In this document: positions 1-7,287 of the stretch, one piece after another
Layout: every line of letters begins with the position of its first letter
How positions within the stretch are numbered: position 1 is the stretch's first letter
From: an uncultured Verrucomicrobiota bacterium
GTDB lineage: Bacteria > Verrucomicrobiota > Verrucomicrobiia > Verrucomicrobiales > Verrucomicrobiaceae
Direction of reading: 5' to 3'
Length of the DNA: 36,848 nucleotides
Assembly (NCBI GenBank): GCA_903960845.1
Contig: CAJCCF010000302.1
Coordinates: forward strand, 1-36,848
Translations under genes and position numbers: made by a program
The notes under the pieces: generated by a model
What the model was told of the DNA's origin: nothing
The model's input: only the letters and a program-made list of their open reading frames with translations
Databases searched by the model: none

Positions 1-1803
1 CTCGAAAGTAAACGGATAAGTGACGGCCGGATCACGCAGGATTTCCGAAGCCGTTGATTGGGAATTGTAGCGGGTGTTGCGTGCCTGCGTCAGGATGATA
101 GAGAGCAACCGGGAAGGATCCGGCTGATAACTGGAATCCCCGGTCACTTTTTCAACCTTTTCAAAAAATGCCCGCAGGCCCCGCTGGCTATTTAAGTTGC
201 TCAGCAATTCCAAACCCTTGGACTTGATCATGCCCTTGATCTTCCAGATTCTAGACATACCAACCACTGCCCCGATGGCTCCGTTGGTCGGAACTGGAGC
301 CTTGATGGCAGTCTTGATTGGCGCATCCGAGGCCATTGAATAACTGTATTCGTCCAGCCTCACGCCGGAATCTTCAGGAAAGAGCTGGAACAAAAACTCC
401 AAATTAACCCAGCCTCGTGAGCGGGGTAACATCAATAGATTCGTGCGCGCTATTTCCTGACTTTCACGCAGGAGTTGAGAATTCCGATCTTCTGAAATTT
501 TGATCTCATACGGTGTTAAACCCCAGGAAGGGTGATTCATCGTTGTGAAGACTGAATAGCCGCCATAGCCAAAGGCTAGAAACAGTGAGCAAACCAATAA
601 TCGATTCACCCACACCGAGAGATGCATGAGGCGCAAATCAGCCAGAGTCGGGTATTGGGCGTCTAATTTGCCAATATTGAAAAAACTTTGCTTGGCCATC
701 CAATCCCAAAGATTGGAAAATGTCCTCGTGTTGGCCAAGGCCGGTGCTTCTTGGCGAGCGCGTTGTATTTCGCTCCTATTATAAATTAAAAACTCCAAAT
801 GATGGTGGGTCACCGCCTTCATCGTTGGATGACTCGACAAATCTATTCCTTGCAGGCGCAGTGGGTGGTGTCTGGCCGAATACGTGTATAATTCGCGCAT
901 GATGTCTTGCAATTCGATTGGACTCTTGGCCGCAAGAACCACAAGGGGGTCATTGGCAGACATGATCTCTGCCCGAATCGCCATGTTCCAGAGGATATCG
1001 CCAAAGCCTGAAGGCACTGGAATTTCAACTTTGTGCGGCAGGCTGCGCATGCTGACCAGTTCCCCAACTGAGTTCAGTGCAAAAACCACCGTGAACTTCA
1101 AGTAGGGCATGACTAGTAAATATCCCTCGTCCTGAGGCAATCCGATCAATGGCATGGCGGCCAAAGCCTCAAGCGGGGCCGCAGTGATCGCTATTCTAAC
1201 GGGAATGCGGTGAGATTCGCCAGCGATGAGCAGCTTTTTTGAAAATGCCTCACGATATCGTGACTGACTGACTGCGACATAACGAACCTGCCCAGCCATC
1301 GCTCCATACATGTACAACAACCGCCAAGAAGTCAGTTCCTCAGAAATCTTTTTGTCTGCCAGAAACTCAATCGGCTCGTCAGTCAGGTTGAACCGCATCA
1401 TTTGAATGTCTTCAGCGACACTCAGACCTGCGGTGAACTCTGCCAGTTCGGCTTGCGCGAACTCATCGGCTACGTGGAAAACAACCCCGATGGCCTTCGG
1501 CTTTTCGCCGAAAAAATTCGATAACAACAAGGAGGAGAAAACTTCTTCAACGTTTTCACCCGTCGTCAGGGCAGGAAGTGTTAACGCGGGCCCTTCACGC
1601 CAAAGATTTTCGCGCTGGGAATAGGTTGCGGAGTGGACTTCAGAGCCTCCGTCGAACCATAGATGCCACTGATGCTGAAGATTTTCAGGAAGCTCGAACC
1701 AATTTGGATCAAGAGAAGCCCTACCACTCGTGGCGAAGATTAGCTTGGCTTGTTTATAAGCGTCAGCCTTCGTCAGAGTGGTCGGGTCAACTATAGGGAT
1801 CAC
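1..1803 (-). CDS. PilM/PilN- or GspL-like assembly-platform protein (partial, 3' end outside window)
   Basis: The minus-strand frame is open for 601 codons from a GTG at 1803 to the window edge, so the C-terminus is missing. About 400 residues come before a single hydrophobic segment (VNRLLVCSLFLAFGYGGYSV), and about 170 residues follow it. The part after the membrane span contains a stretch of the form W-x-x-L-x-x-L-x-x-x-x-P-x-x-x-G-V-x-L, as in the PilN/GspL periplasmic domain. The part before it has a weak resemblance to the second lobe of PilM-type actin-like folds (residues after VRIAITAAPLEAL). It follows a pilin gene on the same strand, which supports a role in type IV pilus or type II secretion assembly. 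Family assignment is inference; I see no clear ATP-binding motif. The start is uncertain: an in-frame TGA lies 7 codons upstream of the GTG, and a better start with a Shine-Dalgarno lies in another frame at 1835 (separate entry). Base composition is AT-richer than the rest of the window. Confidence 0.6.
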   Translation of the reverse strand, partial: MIPIVDPTTLTKADAYKQAKLIFATSGRASLDPNWFELPENLQHQWHLWFDGGSEVHSATYSQRENLWREGPALTLPALTTGENVEEVFSSLLLSNFFGEKPKAIGVVFHVADEFAQAELAEFTAGLSVAEDIQMMRFNLTDEPIEFLADKKISEELTSWRLLYMYGAMAGQVRYVAVSQSRYREAFSKKLLIAGESHRIPVRIAITAAPLEALAAMPLIGLPQDEGYLLVMPYLKFTVVFALNSVGELVSMRSLPHKVEIPVPSGFGDILWNMAIRAEIMSANDPLVVLAAKSPIELQDIMRELYTYSARHHPLRLQGIDLSSHPTMKAVTHHHLEFLIYNRSEIQRARQEAPALANTRTFSNLWDWMAKQSFFNIGKLDAQYPTLADLRLMHLSVWVNRLLVCSLFLAFGYGGYSVFTTMNHPSWGLTPYEIKISEDRNSQLLRESQEIARTNLLMLPRSRGWVNLEFLFQLFPEDSGVRLDEYSYSMASDAPIKTAIKAPVPTNGAIGAVVGMSRIWKIKGMIKSKGLELLSNLNSQRGLRAFFEKVEKVTGDSSYQPDPSRLLSIILTQARNTRYNSQSTASEILRDPAVTYPFTFE

Positions 1804-1835
1804 AATTTCACTATGTAGCAGTCAAATTCGATCAT
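1800..1835 (-). CDS. 11-codon leader ORF or displaced N-terminus of the downstream gene
   Basis: An ATG at 1835 has a GAGGTG sequence just upstream (1839-1844) and opens a frame of 11 codons (MIEFDCYIVKL) ending in TGA at 1802-1800. That TGA overlaps the GTG start of the large downstream frame as GTGA. The tiny ORF begins 14 nt after the pilin stop codon. Either it is a real leader that couples translation to the GTG start, or the true protein starts at 1835 and one base is gained or lost near 1800 (real frameshift or assembly error). The joined N-terminus MIEFDCYIVKL-VIPIVDP would read smoothly as a beta-strand start. I cannot decide between these from sequence alone. Confidence 0.35.
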   Translation of the reverse strand: MIEFDCYIVKL

Positions 1836-1849
1836 AGACACCTCAAACT

Positions 1850-2263
1850 TTACCAGTCTGTCGTAGCAATCGCATCCAGCACGTGCGTGTAGTCAGCTCC
1901 ATCTCCAATGTAGGCGCAACTAACATAAGCAGTGCCTACAGGAGGAACCACTGCCAGAGCGACATAGGCTGTTCCAGAAGGGCAGACAGGTTTGGTTTCC
2001 ATAAGCTTACCGGCACCAAAAACGGTGGCTTCCAAAAGATCTGCTCCAGACGCCAAATTCGACATGTTCGCATGACCACGAATGGCTTTTTGGACAGCCG
2101 CAAGCTGCATCTTGCATTTAGCCTTGTCAGAACCTTTGCGGTAGCTGCCGATGCCGATGAAGGCCACAGCGATAAGGCCCAGAAGAAGGGCAATGACCAA
2201 ACTAATTTCAATCAGGGTGAAGCCTGAGCGGCGAGAACGGTTGGTAGCGATGTTGGTTTTCAT
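1850..2263 (-). CDS. Type IV pilin / type II pseudopilin (prepilin-type N-terminus)
   Basis: This 137-residue protein has a classic class-III signal: a short basic leader (RSRRSG), cleavage after Gly14, then FTLIEISLVIALLLGLIAVAF. Glu19 is the conserved Glu at mature position 5, and the hydrophobic helix covers about residues 15-37. A prepilin peptidase would cut and N-methylate it; the peptidase gene is not in the window. The globular part contains three Cys residues (50, 94 and 116), so one disulfide is possible. A sequence in the C-terminal third (PVCPSGTAYVALAVVPPVGTAYVSC) is rich in small residues. It is the first gene of a minus-strand unit, followed by the PilMN/GspL-like gene. No Shine-Dalgarno is visible, but a good sigma-70-like promoter lies upstream (2313-2341). 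Pilin and pseudopilin cannot be told apart here. Confidence 0.85.
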   Translation of the reverse strand: MKTNIATNRSRRSGFTLIEISLVIALLLGLIAVAFIGIGSYRKGSDKAKCKMQLAAVQKAIRGHANMSNLASGADLLEATVFGAGKLMETKPVCPSGTAYVALAVVPPVGTAYVSCAYIGDGADYTHVLDAIATTDW

Positions 2264-2312
2264 TTTTTTATTGGGTGATGTTATTTTTTATAATTAAAAA
2301 TAACTAAGAACG

Positions 2313-2341
2313 ATATTCTGAGAAAGGTCGTGAAATGTCAA
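2313..2341 (-). promoter_or_regulatory. Sigma-70-type promoter for the pilin gene
   Basis: On the minus strand a perfect TTGACA (2341-2336) is followed after exactly 17 bp by GAATAT (2318-2313), which keeps the key A and T of the -10 box. Transcription would start near 2306, leaving about 43 nt of AT-rich leader before the pilin ATG at 2263. Spacing and position fit well; the -10 box matches only 3 of 6 positions. Confidence 0.5.
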
Positions 2342-2382
2342 TAGCGATATTCAGTTCGTTCGCAGGATGTGTCGCGTTTTTT

Positions 2383-2463
2383 ATTACGTATGTAATATGT
2401 AGTTACGTAGTTATTATGTAAACTCGTATGTATCTAATACTTAAGTATGTATTCTGTAACTAC
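2383..2463. repeat. Cluster of short palindromes and GTATGTA repeats
   Basis: Visible elements are three copies of GTATGTA (2388-2394, 2426-2432, 2445-2451) and a tandem GTAGTTA pair 8 bp apart (2399-2405, 2407-2413). There is a perfect 12-bp palindrome ATACTTAAGTAT (2437-2448). An 8-bp inverted pair GTAGTTAC/GTAACTAC (2399-2406 and 2456-2463) encloses most of the cluster, and ATTAC/GTAAT arms flank GTAT at 2383-2396. It could be a regulator-binding cluster; function unknown. Confidence 0.55.
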
Positions 2464-2566
2464 CTTTAACTCAGTCCGAGTTGGAAGCGATGGATGCCAA
2501 CTGTTGATTAATTCGCAGATAGCCCCATGTGCTTGCCGCACAAGATGAGCGGGGTAACCTCCAGCA

Positions 2567-3688
2567 ATGCGAATCCTCATCACCAGTGACAAATACAAAG
2601 GCTCTCTCACTTCCTCACAGGTGGCGCAGATTTTGCAGTGTGTGCTTACCCGGGACATTGCCGGGATCGAGATCGATCTGTGTCCTATCGCTGATGGCGG
2701 AGAAGGCACAACGGAGGCGATGATTACGGCGCTGGGTGGCACCTGGGTGGAAACCCAAACGCTGGATGCCCAAAGCCGCCCCATTACCGCGAGCTATGGA
2801 TGGATGGCCCGGCAGGCTGAAGCCGTGATGGAGATGAGCGCGGCAAGTGGATTGATTTTGGTCAACGAATTGCCTCTGCAGCCACAAGTCGCCAGCAGCT
2901 TTGGCACCGGCTTGATGATACAAAATGCCATCCAGCGTGGTGCGCAGCACCTCAGCATCGGAATCGGCGGCAGTGCCACGAATGACGGAGGGCTTGGCAT
3001 GGCTGCTGCGCTTGGATATCAACTTCTCGATGAATCAGGTAAACCGATTCGTGCAGTGGTGGATGATCTGCACAGGCTCCATCGAATTGAAGGCCCAGCC
3101 CACACCATGCCTGATATCCTTGTCGCCTGCGACGTGGACAATCCCCTGCTCGGCCCGAAAGGTGCAACGCGAATCTATGGTCCACAGAAAGGAGTCACCG
3201 ACTTCGATTTCTTTGAAAACCGGCTGACTCATCTGGCCGATATCGTGTCGCGCGATCTCGGCACCGATCCGCGCGACCTGGCCGGCTCAGGCGCGGCTGG
3301 CGGACTGGGTTACGGGCTCATGGTTTTTTGTGGAGCGCGCTTGACCGGCGGGTTTGATCTCGTGGCTGACCGGACCGGTCTGAAACAGCGCATGGCCCAA
3401 GCAGATCTGGTGATCACGGGAGAAGGCCGGTTGGATGCGCAAACGCTCCACGGCAAAGGCCCCGTCGGCGTAGCCATGATGGCACGCAGTCTGGGCAAGA
3501 AAACCGTCGCTTTCGCAGGCTCCATAGAAGACTCCCCAGCTCTCCGGGCCCACTTCGATCTGTCGTATGCCATCAAACCAGCCGGAATGCCATTGAGCGA
3601 GGCCATGGCGCGTGCTGATGAACTGCTCTCGGCAGCGGCCCAGCGCGCCGTGCCGGAGATTCGCGGCTTGCTGGGCTTGCATCACTAA
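2567..3688 (+). CDS. Glycerate 2-kinase (GlxK/GarK family)
   Basis: This 373-residue protein phosphorylates D-glycerate with ATP to 2-phosphoglycerate, linking glyoxylate or sugar-acid breakdown to lower glycolysis. It matches the bacterial class-I glycerate kinase family over its full length. The N-terminus MRILITSDKYKGSLTS corresponds to the family's DSFKGSLS motif. CPIADGGEGT follows at residues 39-48, and the diagnostic GIGGSATNDGGLG stands at 132-144. A late ITGEGRLDAQTLHGKGP segment is also typical. Length agrees with the usual 375-380 residues. The ATG at 2567 is chosen because the conserved N-terminal strand begins there; no Shine-Dalgarno is evident. The next gene is fabD, with 93 nt between, so co-transcription is possible but there is no functional tie. 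Confidence 0.93.
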   Translation: MRILITSDKYKGSLTSSQVAQILQCVLTRDIAGIEIDLCPIADGGEGTTEAMITALGGTWVETQTLDAQSRPITASYGWMARQAEAVMEMSAASGLILVNELPLQPQVASSFGTGLMIQNAIQRGAQHLSIGIGGSATNDGGLGMAAALGYQLLDESGKPIRAVVDDLHRLHRIEGPAHTMPDILVACDVDNPLLGPKGATRIYGPQKGVTDFDFFENRLTHLADIVSRDLGTDPRDLAGSGAAGGLGYGLMVFCGARLTGGFDLVADRTGLKQRMAQADLVITGEGRLDAQTLHGKGPVGVAMMARSLGKKTVAFAGSIEDSPALRAHFDLSYAIKPAGMPLSEAMARADELLSAAAQRAVPEIRGLLGLHH

Positions 3689-3781
3689 TTGCCAGATGCT
3701 CAGTAAGGGGTGTGCAGTTTTCGATCTGATTCTGCCGGCCCCAATCGCTTCCAACCAACCACTCCTCCCCATTTTTTTCCC

Positions 3782-4711
3782 ATGTCAAAATCAGTTGTTC
3801 TCCTCTTCGCCGGTCAGGGTGCTCAAAAAGTCGGCATGGGAAAAGATCTAGCCGAGGCCTACCCGGCTGTTCGCTCCATGCTCGATCAGGCTGACGCCAC
3901 ACTTGGTTATTCACTGAGCCGGATCATGTTTGATGGCCCCATGGAGGAGCTCACCCGGACTAGCCGCTGCCAGCCTGCTCTGTACACCCACGGGCTTGCC
4001 CTGCTTGAAGTGCTCAAAGCCCGCTTGCCCAACCTTCAGATTGCCGCCACTGCCGGTCTGTCACTCGGTGAGTTCACCGCCCACGCCGCGGCGGGGTCAT
4101 TTGATTTTGCCACCGGACTGAATCTCGTCTTCAATCGCGGCAGTTTCATGGAAGAAGCCTGCCAGCAAACGCAGGGAGCCATGATCGCCATGCTCGGAGG
4201 GGAAGAAGCTGCCATCCGGGAACTCGCCGCCGAATGCGGGATCGATGTCGCCAATCTCAATGCCCCCGGCCAAATTGTTCTCAGCGGCAGTGTCGAAGGC
4301 ATTAAGGCAGCTGCTGCCAATGCCAAGAATAAAGGCATCAAACGCGCCATCCCGCTGCCCGTCGCCGGAGCCTATCACAGCCGACTCATGAAGAGTGCCC
4401 AGGAAAAGCTCGCCGCCGTGCTTGCCTCCTCAACCATCTGCGAGCCCACCCTGCCGGTCATCTGCAACGTTGAGGCGCGCAGCGTCAAAACTCCTGAAGA
4501 TATCCGCGCCACGCTGACCGCTCAGGTCACCGGCAGCGTCCGCTGGGTTGAGTCAATGCAGGAACTCAGAGCGCAAGGTCACGAACTTTTCATTGAACTC
4601 GGTCCCGATGCCACCCTTGCCGGTCTTTTTGGCAAGATCGACAAGGGAGCCAAAGTGATCTCCATCAAAGACATCGCCAGTCTCGATGCTGCCGTTGCGG
4701 AACTGTCATAG
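3782..4711 (+). CDS. fabD: Malonyl-CoA:ACP transacylase
   Basis: FabD moves the malonyl group from CoA to acyl carrier protein in type II fatty-acid synthesis (cytoplasm). The 309-residue frame carries FAGQGAQ at residues 9-15, the nucleophile elbow GLSLGE with Ser94 (usual form GHSLGE), Arg119 in NRGSFMEEA that binds the malonyl carboxylate, and His199 in AGAYHSRLM as the catalytic base. The first Gly-His of the elbow is Gly-Leu here, a substitution seen in some FabD proteins. The frame is open further upstream, but ATG 3782 begins the conserved MSKSVVLLFAGQG strand, and the 24 upstream codons (rich in Pro/Phe/His) look untranslated. The other fab genes are not nearby. Confidence 0.95.
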   Translation: MSKSVVLLFAGQGAQKVGMGKDLAEAYPAVRSMLDQADATLGYSLSRIMFDGPMEELTRTSRCQPALYTHGLALLEVLKARLPNLQIAATAGLSLGEFTAHAAAGSFDFATGLNLVFNRGSFMEEACQQTQGAMIAMLGGEEAAIRELAAECGIDVANLNAPGQIVLSGSVEGIKAAAANAKNKGIKRAIPLPVAGAYHSRLMKSAQEKLAAVLASSTICEPTLPVICNVEARSVKTPEDIRATLTAQVTGSVRWVESMQELRAQGHELFIELGPDATLAGLFGKIDKGAKVISIKDIASLDAAVAELS

Positions 4712-4737
4712 CCGTTTGCCAGTTTTCCTGCCCGGTC

Positions 4738-7086
4738 TCAGCCCTTGGTGATCGTCTCGTCGAGATTCAGGAGAGCGGTTGCGATGGCAGTCCAGGCGGA
4801 GGCCTCATCTTTTAAGGAAGACTGGCTGGCGTGAAGCTGACGCAGCACGCTCATCTCCTGCGCACGCGGCTCACGGGCGAGGGCGAGACGCAGCGCATGG
4901 CGGAGACGGCCATCGACACTTGTGTCTGCGGACTCGGTGGTGATTCGTTTGGCAAAGGCCTGGGCAGCCTCGACGTAGACGGGATCATTGAGCAGTGTCA
5001 GGGCCTGCAAGGGAGTGTTCGAGCGGCTGCGCTTCACCACGCAGGCCATGCGTGCACTCGCATCGAAATTGACAAAACTCGGGTAGGGCGCTCCGCGCTT
5101 GAGGACGACATACAATCCGCGGCGATACTGTTCGGCACCCGGGCTGACTTCGTATTTGTATTGCTGGCCACCCACCTTGGCCCAAAGGCCATCCGGCTGC
5201 GGCGGGCGGATGGGTGTGCCGCCCTGCTTGAGATTAATCAATCCGGAGATGGCGAGTGCATTGTCACGGATCGCCTCGGCATCAAGGCGCTGGCGCGGAC
5301 CGCGCCAGAGGAAGGTGTTTTCAGGATCGCTCAGCGAGCCCGCAGCCCCGGCAGTCATGATGGAACTCTGCCGGTAAGCGCGTGACGTGACGATCAGCTT
5401 CAACAGATGCTTCATGCTCCAGCCCTGCTCCACGAACTCCACCGCAAGCCAGTCGAGCAATCCGGGATGCGTCGGTGGCGAGCCTTTGATGCCAAAGTCC
5501 TCCACGGTGCTGACAATGCCGCGCCCGAAAAGTTCCGCCCACCAGCGATTCACAGTGACACGCGCGACGAGGGTGTTGCCTCGACTAACCAACCATTTAG
5601 CAAGCGTCAGCCGGTTTGGCGGGCCGCTGGTTTTCTCCCCAAAGAAGGCGGGCGTGGCGGCGGTTACAGGATCAGTCGGATCGGTGTAGACGCCACGCTT
5701 GAAAATGGCGCTCATGCGCGGCTCGGGCAGCTCGCGCATGATCTCGGTGGTTGGCACCTGGATGGCGGCGAGCTGCTTTTGGAGCGCCTGCATCTGCTTC
5801 TTCAGGCGCACGATTTCACGCTTGTCATCCGACTCGCCGACCTTGAACTCGAGAGCGGCGACCTTCTGCGTGAGATCCTGCTGTTTCTTCATGTCCCCCG
5901 CTGCACCGCTTTCCAGCACGAGCGGCACGCCTTTAAACTGGATGCTGCCGGGCGTTTTCGGATTGGTGCGCTCGGCCTCCTTCTCGGTGTTGTTGAAATA
6001 GGCGAGCAGGCTGTAAAAGTCGCGCTGGGTGAATGGATCAAACTTGTGGTTATGGCACTGCGCGCATTCAAGCGTGGAGCCGAGCCAGACGGCACCCGTG
6101 GTGTTCACACGGTCGATGACCTGATTGATGCGCGTCTCTTCAGGCTCGGAACCGGCCTCGACATTGGTCGGCGTGCAACGGTGGAAACCTGTGGCGATGA
6201 GCAGGGCATTGGATGTCTGAGTGACGAAAGATGCCGAATGAATACCTGAGCCGAAGAAGCCGGGATTGTCCTTCATCCTTCCACCTTCATCCTTCATCCT
6301 CTTCTCCAGAAGGAGATCGCCAGCCACCTGCTCGATGGTGAACTGGTCAAACGGCATGTCCGCATTCAACGCATCAACCACCCAGTCGCGGAAGGCCCAA
6401 ATCTCGCGCAGATCATCGCGCTGAAAGCCGTGTGAGTCCGCATAGCGCGCCAGGTCAAGCCAGGGCCGTGCCCAGCGCACACCGAACTCGCGTGAGGCCA
6501 TCAGTTTGTCAGCAGCCAAGGACACTGCCTTGTCAGGATCGATGAAATAAGCTTTCACAAAGGCATCCACATCAGCGATGGGCGGTGGCAGCCCCGTGAG
6601 ATCAAGCGACAGCCGGCGGTACTGCACAGCAGGGTCGGCTTCGGGCGAGTGCGTCAGTCCATCTTTCTCAAGACGTGCGAGAATGAAACGATCCACGGGA
6701 TTCCTGGCCCAGTCGCGGTCTTTGACATCCGGTAGTGAGGGGCGCACAGGCGGCACATAGGACCAATGCGCTGCCGACTGCACCTTGTCAGGCCACCTGG
6801 CTCCCGCCGCGATCCACTCGCGCAGGTTTTGGATATCCTGCGGGCTAAGCAGAGTGCCGCGTTTGGGCATCGCTTCCTTGTCGCTGCGCGGCAGGGCCAC
6901 GCGGCGCAGGATTTCCTGATGATCGGCCTTGGCGAAAACCTCACGCGAATGCAGACGCTGCCCGCCTTTCCCATGCTCGGCACCATGACACTCAAAGCAG
7001 GCCCGCTGGAGCACGGGATACACGTCGGCGGAAAAATTCACAGCCGCCGAAGCAGCAACTGGAAACAGGAGAAGAATGAAACGCAT
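4738..7086 (-). CDS. Secreted cytochrome-type protein, PSCyt1-DUF1549-DUF1553
   Basis: This 782-residue protein is of the type common in Planctomycetes and Verrucomicrobia. A signal peptide (MRFILLLFPVAASA) precedes a cytochrome-c-like PSCyt1 domain with a C-x-x-C-H heme site at residues 30-34 (CFECH). DUF1549 follows (from about residue 115) with a second C-x-x-C-H at 341-345 (CAQCH, followed by NHKFDPF). The C-terminal half is DUF1553 (RGNTLVARVTVNRWWAELFGRGIV). Its biochemical role is unproven; the family is often found beside sulfatases and DUF1501 proteins and is thought to be extracytoplasmic. ATG 7086 is preferred to an in-frame TTG two codons upstream. Residues about 261-293, between GDLL and ATGF, form an insertion containing RMKDEGGRMKD that looks repeat-derived (separate entry). 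It is convergent with fabD and apparently a single-gene unit; the usual DUF1501 partner is absent. Confidence 0.9.
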   Translation of the reverse strand: MRFILLLFPVAASAAVNFSADVYPVLQRACFECHGAEHGKGGQRLHSREVFAKADHQEILRRVALPRSDKEAMPKRGTLLSPQDIQNLREWIAAGARWPDKVQSAAHWSYVPPVRPSLPDVKDRDWARNPVDRFILARLEKDGLTHSPEADPAVQYRRLSLDLTGLPPPIADVDAFVKAYFIDPDKAVSLAADKLMASREFGVRWARPWLDLARYADSHGFQRDDLREIWAFRDWVVDALNADMPFDQFTIEQVAGDLLLEKRMKDEGGRMKDNPGFFGSGIHSASFVTQTSNALLIATGFHRCTPTNVEAGSEPEETRINQVIDRVNTTGAVWLGSTLECAQCHNHKFDPFTQRDFYSLLAYFNNTEKEAERTNPKTPGSIQFKGVPLVLESGAAGDMKKQQDLTQKVAALEFKVGESDDKREIVRLKKQMQALQKQLAAIQVPTTEIMRELPEPRMSAIFKRGVYTDPTDPVTAATPAFFGEKTSGPPNRLTLAKWLVSRGNTLVARVTVNRWWAELFGRGIVSTVEDFGIKGSPPTHPGLLDWLAVEFVEQGWSMKHLLKLIVTSRAYRQSSIMTAGAAGSLSDPENTFLWRGPRQRLDAEAIRDNALAISGLINLKQGGTPIRPPQPDGLWAKVGGQQYKYEVSPGAEQYRRGLYVVLKRGAPYPSFVNFDASARMACVVKRSRSNTPLQALTLLNDPVYVEAAQAFAKRITTESADTSVDGRLRHALRLALAREPRAQEMSVLRQLHASQSSLKDEASAWTAIATALLNLDETITKG
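6270..6304 (-). repeat. Low-complexity repeat inserted in the DUF1549 gene (MKDEGGRMKD type)
   Basis: On the minus strand the units GGATGAAGGATGAAGG and GGAAGGATGAAGG follow each other and encode RMKDEGGRMKD. Homologous proteins normally join the GDLL and ATGF motifs with only a few residues, whereas here about 30 residues intervene, and these are the repeat plus a Ser/Thr-rich tail. The repeat keeps the reading frame. I recall such a motif as a dispersed repeat in related phyla, but this needs a search. Confidence 0.5.
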
Positions 7087-7197
7087 GAGCAAGCCGTGAA
7101 CGAAAGGCAGACGATGCGCCTTTCAGGAGCATTATCGGCAGCATAGCCCTTGAACAGTCCCTCATTTAAAGCTTACAGGAAACAGGAGAAGCCCGGC

Positions 7198-7203
7198 TAT
7201 AAT
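7198..7203 (+). promoter_or_regulatory. Possible -10 box for the glycosyltransferase gene
   Basis: A perfect TATAAT lies 84 bp before the ATG at 7288 in the 200-bp divergent gap. No matching -35 hexamer is found at 16-18 bp; the nearest (CTTACA) is 20 bp away. Weak evidence. Confidence 0.25.
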
Positions 7204-7287
7204 TTGGGTGGACCTGCATGCCGGATCATCCTACATCGGCTTGCCGGAGTGTTAGAGATGCGTTAGTCGTCGCCCCCGTCCTCTCCC

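Larger units (their letters stand above)
2264..2566. other. AT-rich divergent intergenic region, no gene seen
   Basis: This 303-bp gap lies between the pilin gene (leftward) and glycerate kinase (rightward). It is clearly more AT-rich than the flanking chromosome on the right. It contains the pilin promoter and, at 2383-2463, a cluster of short palindromes and repeats listed separately. I see no coding sequence or RNA gene in it. Confidence 0.6.

Noticed and set aside
5407..6249. 280-codon plus-strand ORF opposite the DUF1549/DUF1553 gene
   Set aside because: Covers conserved domains on the other strand; no independent support.
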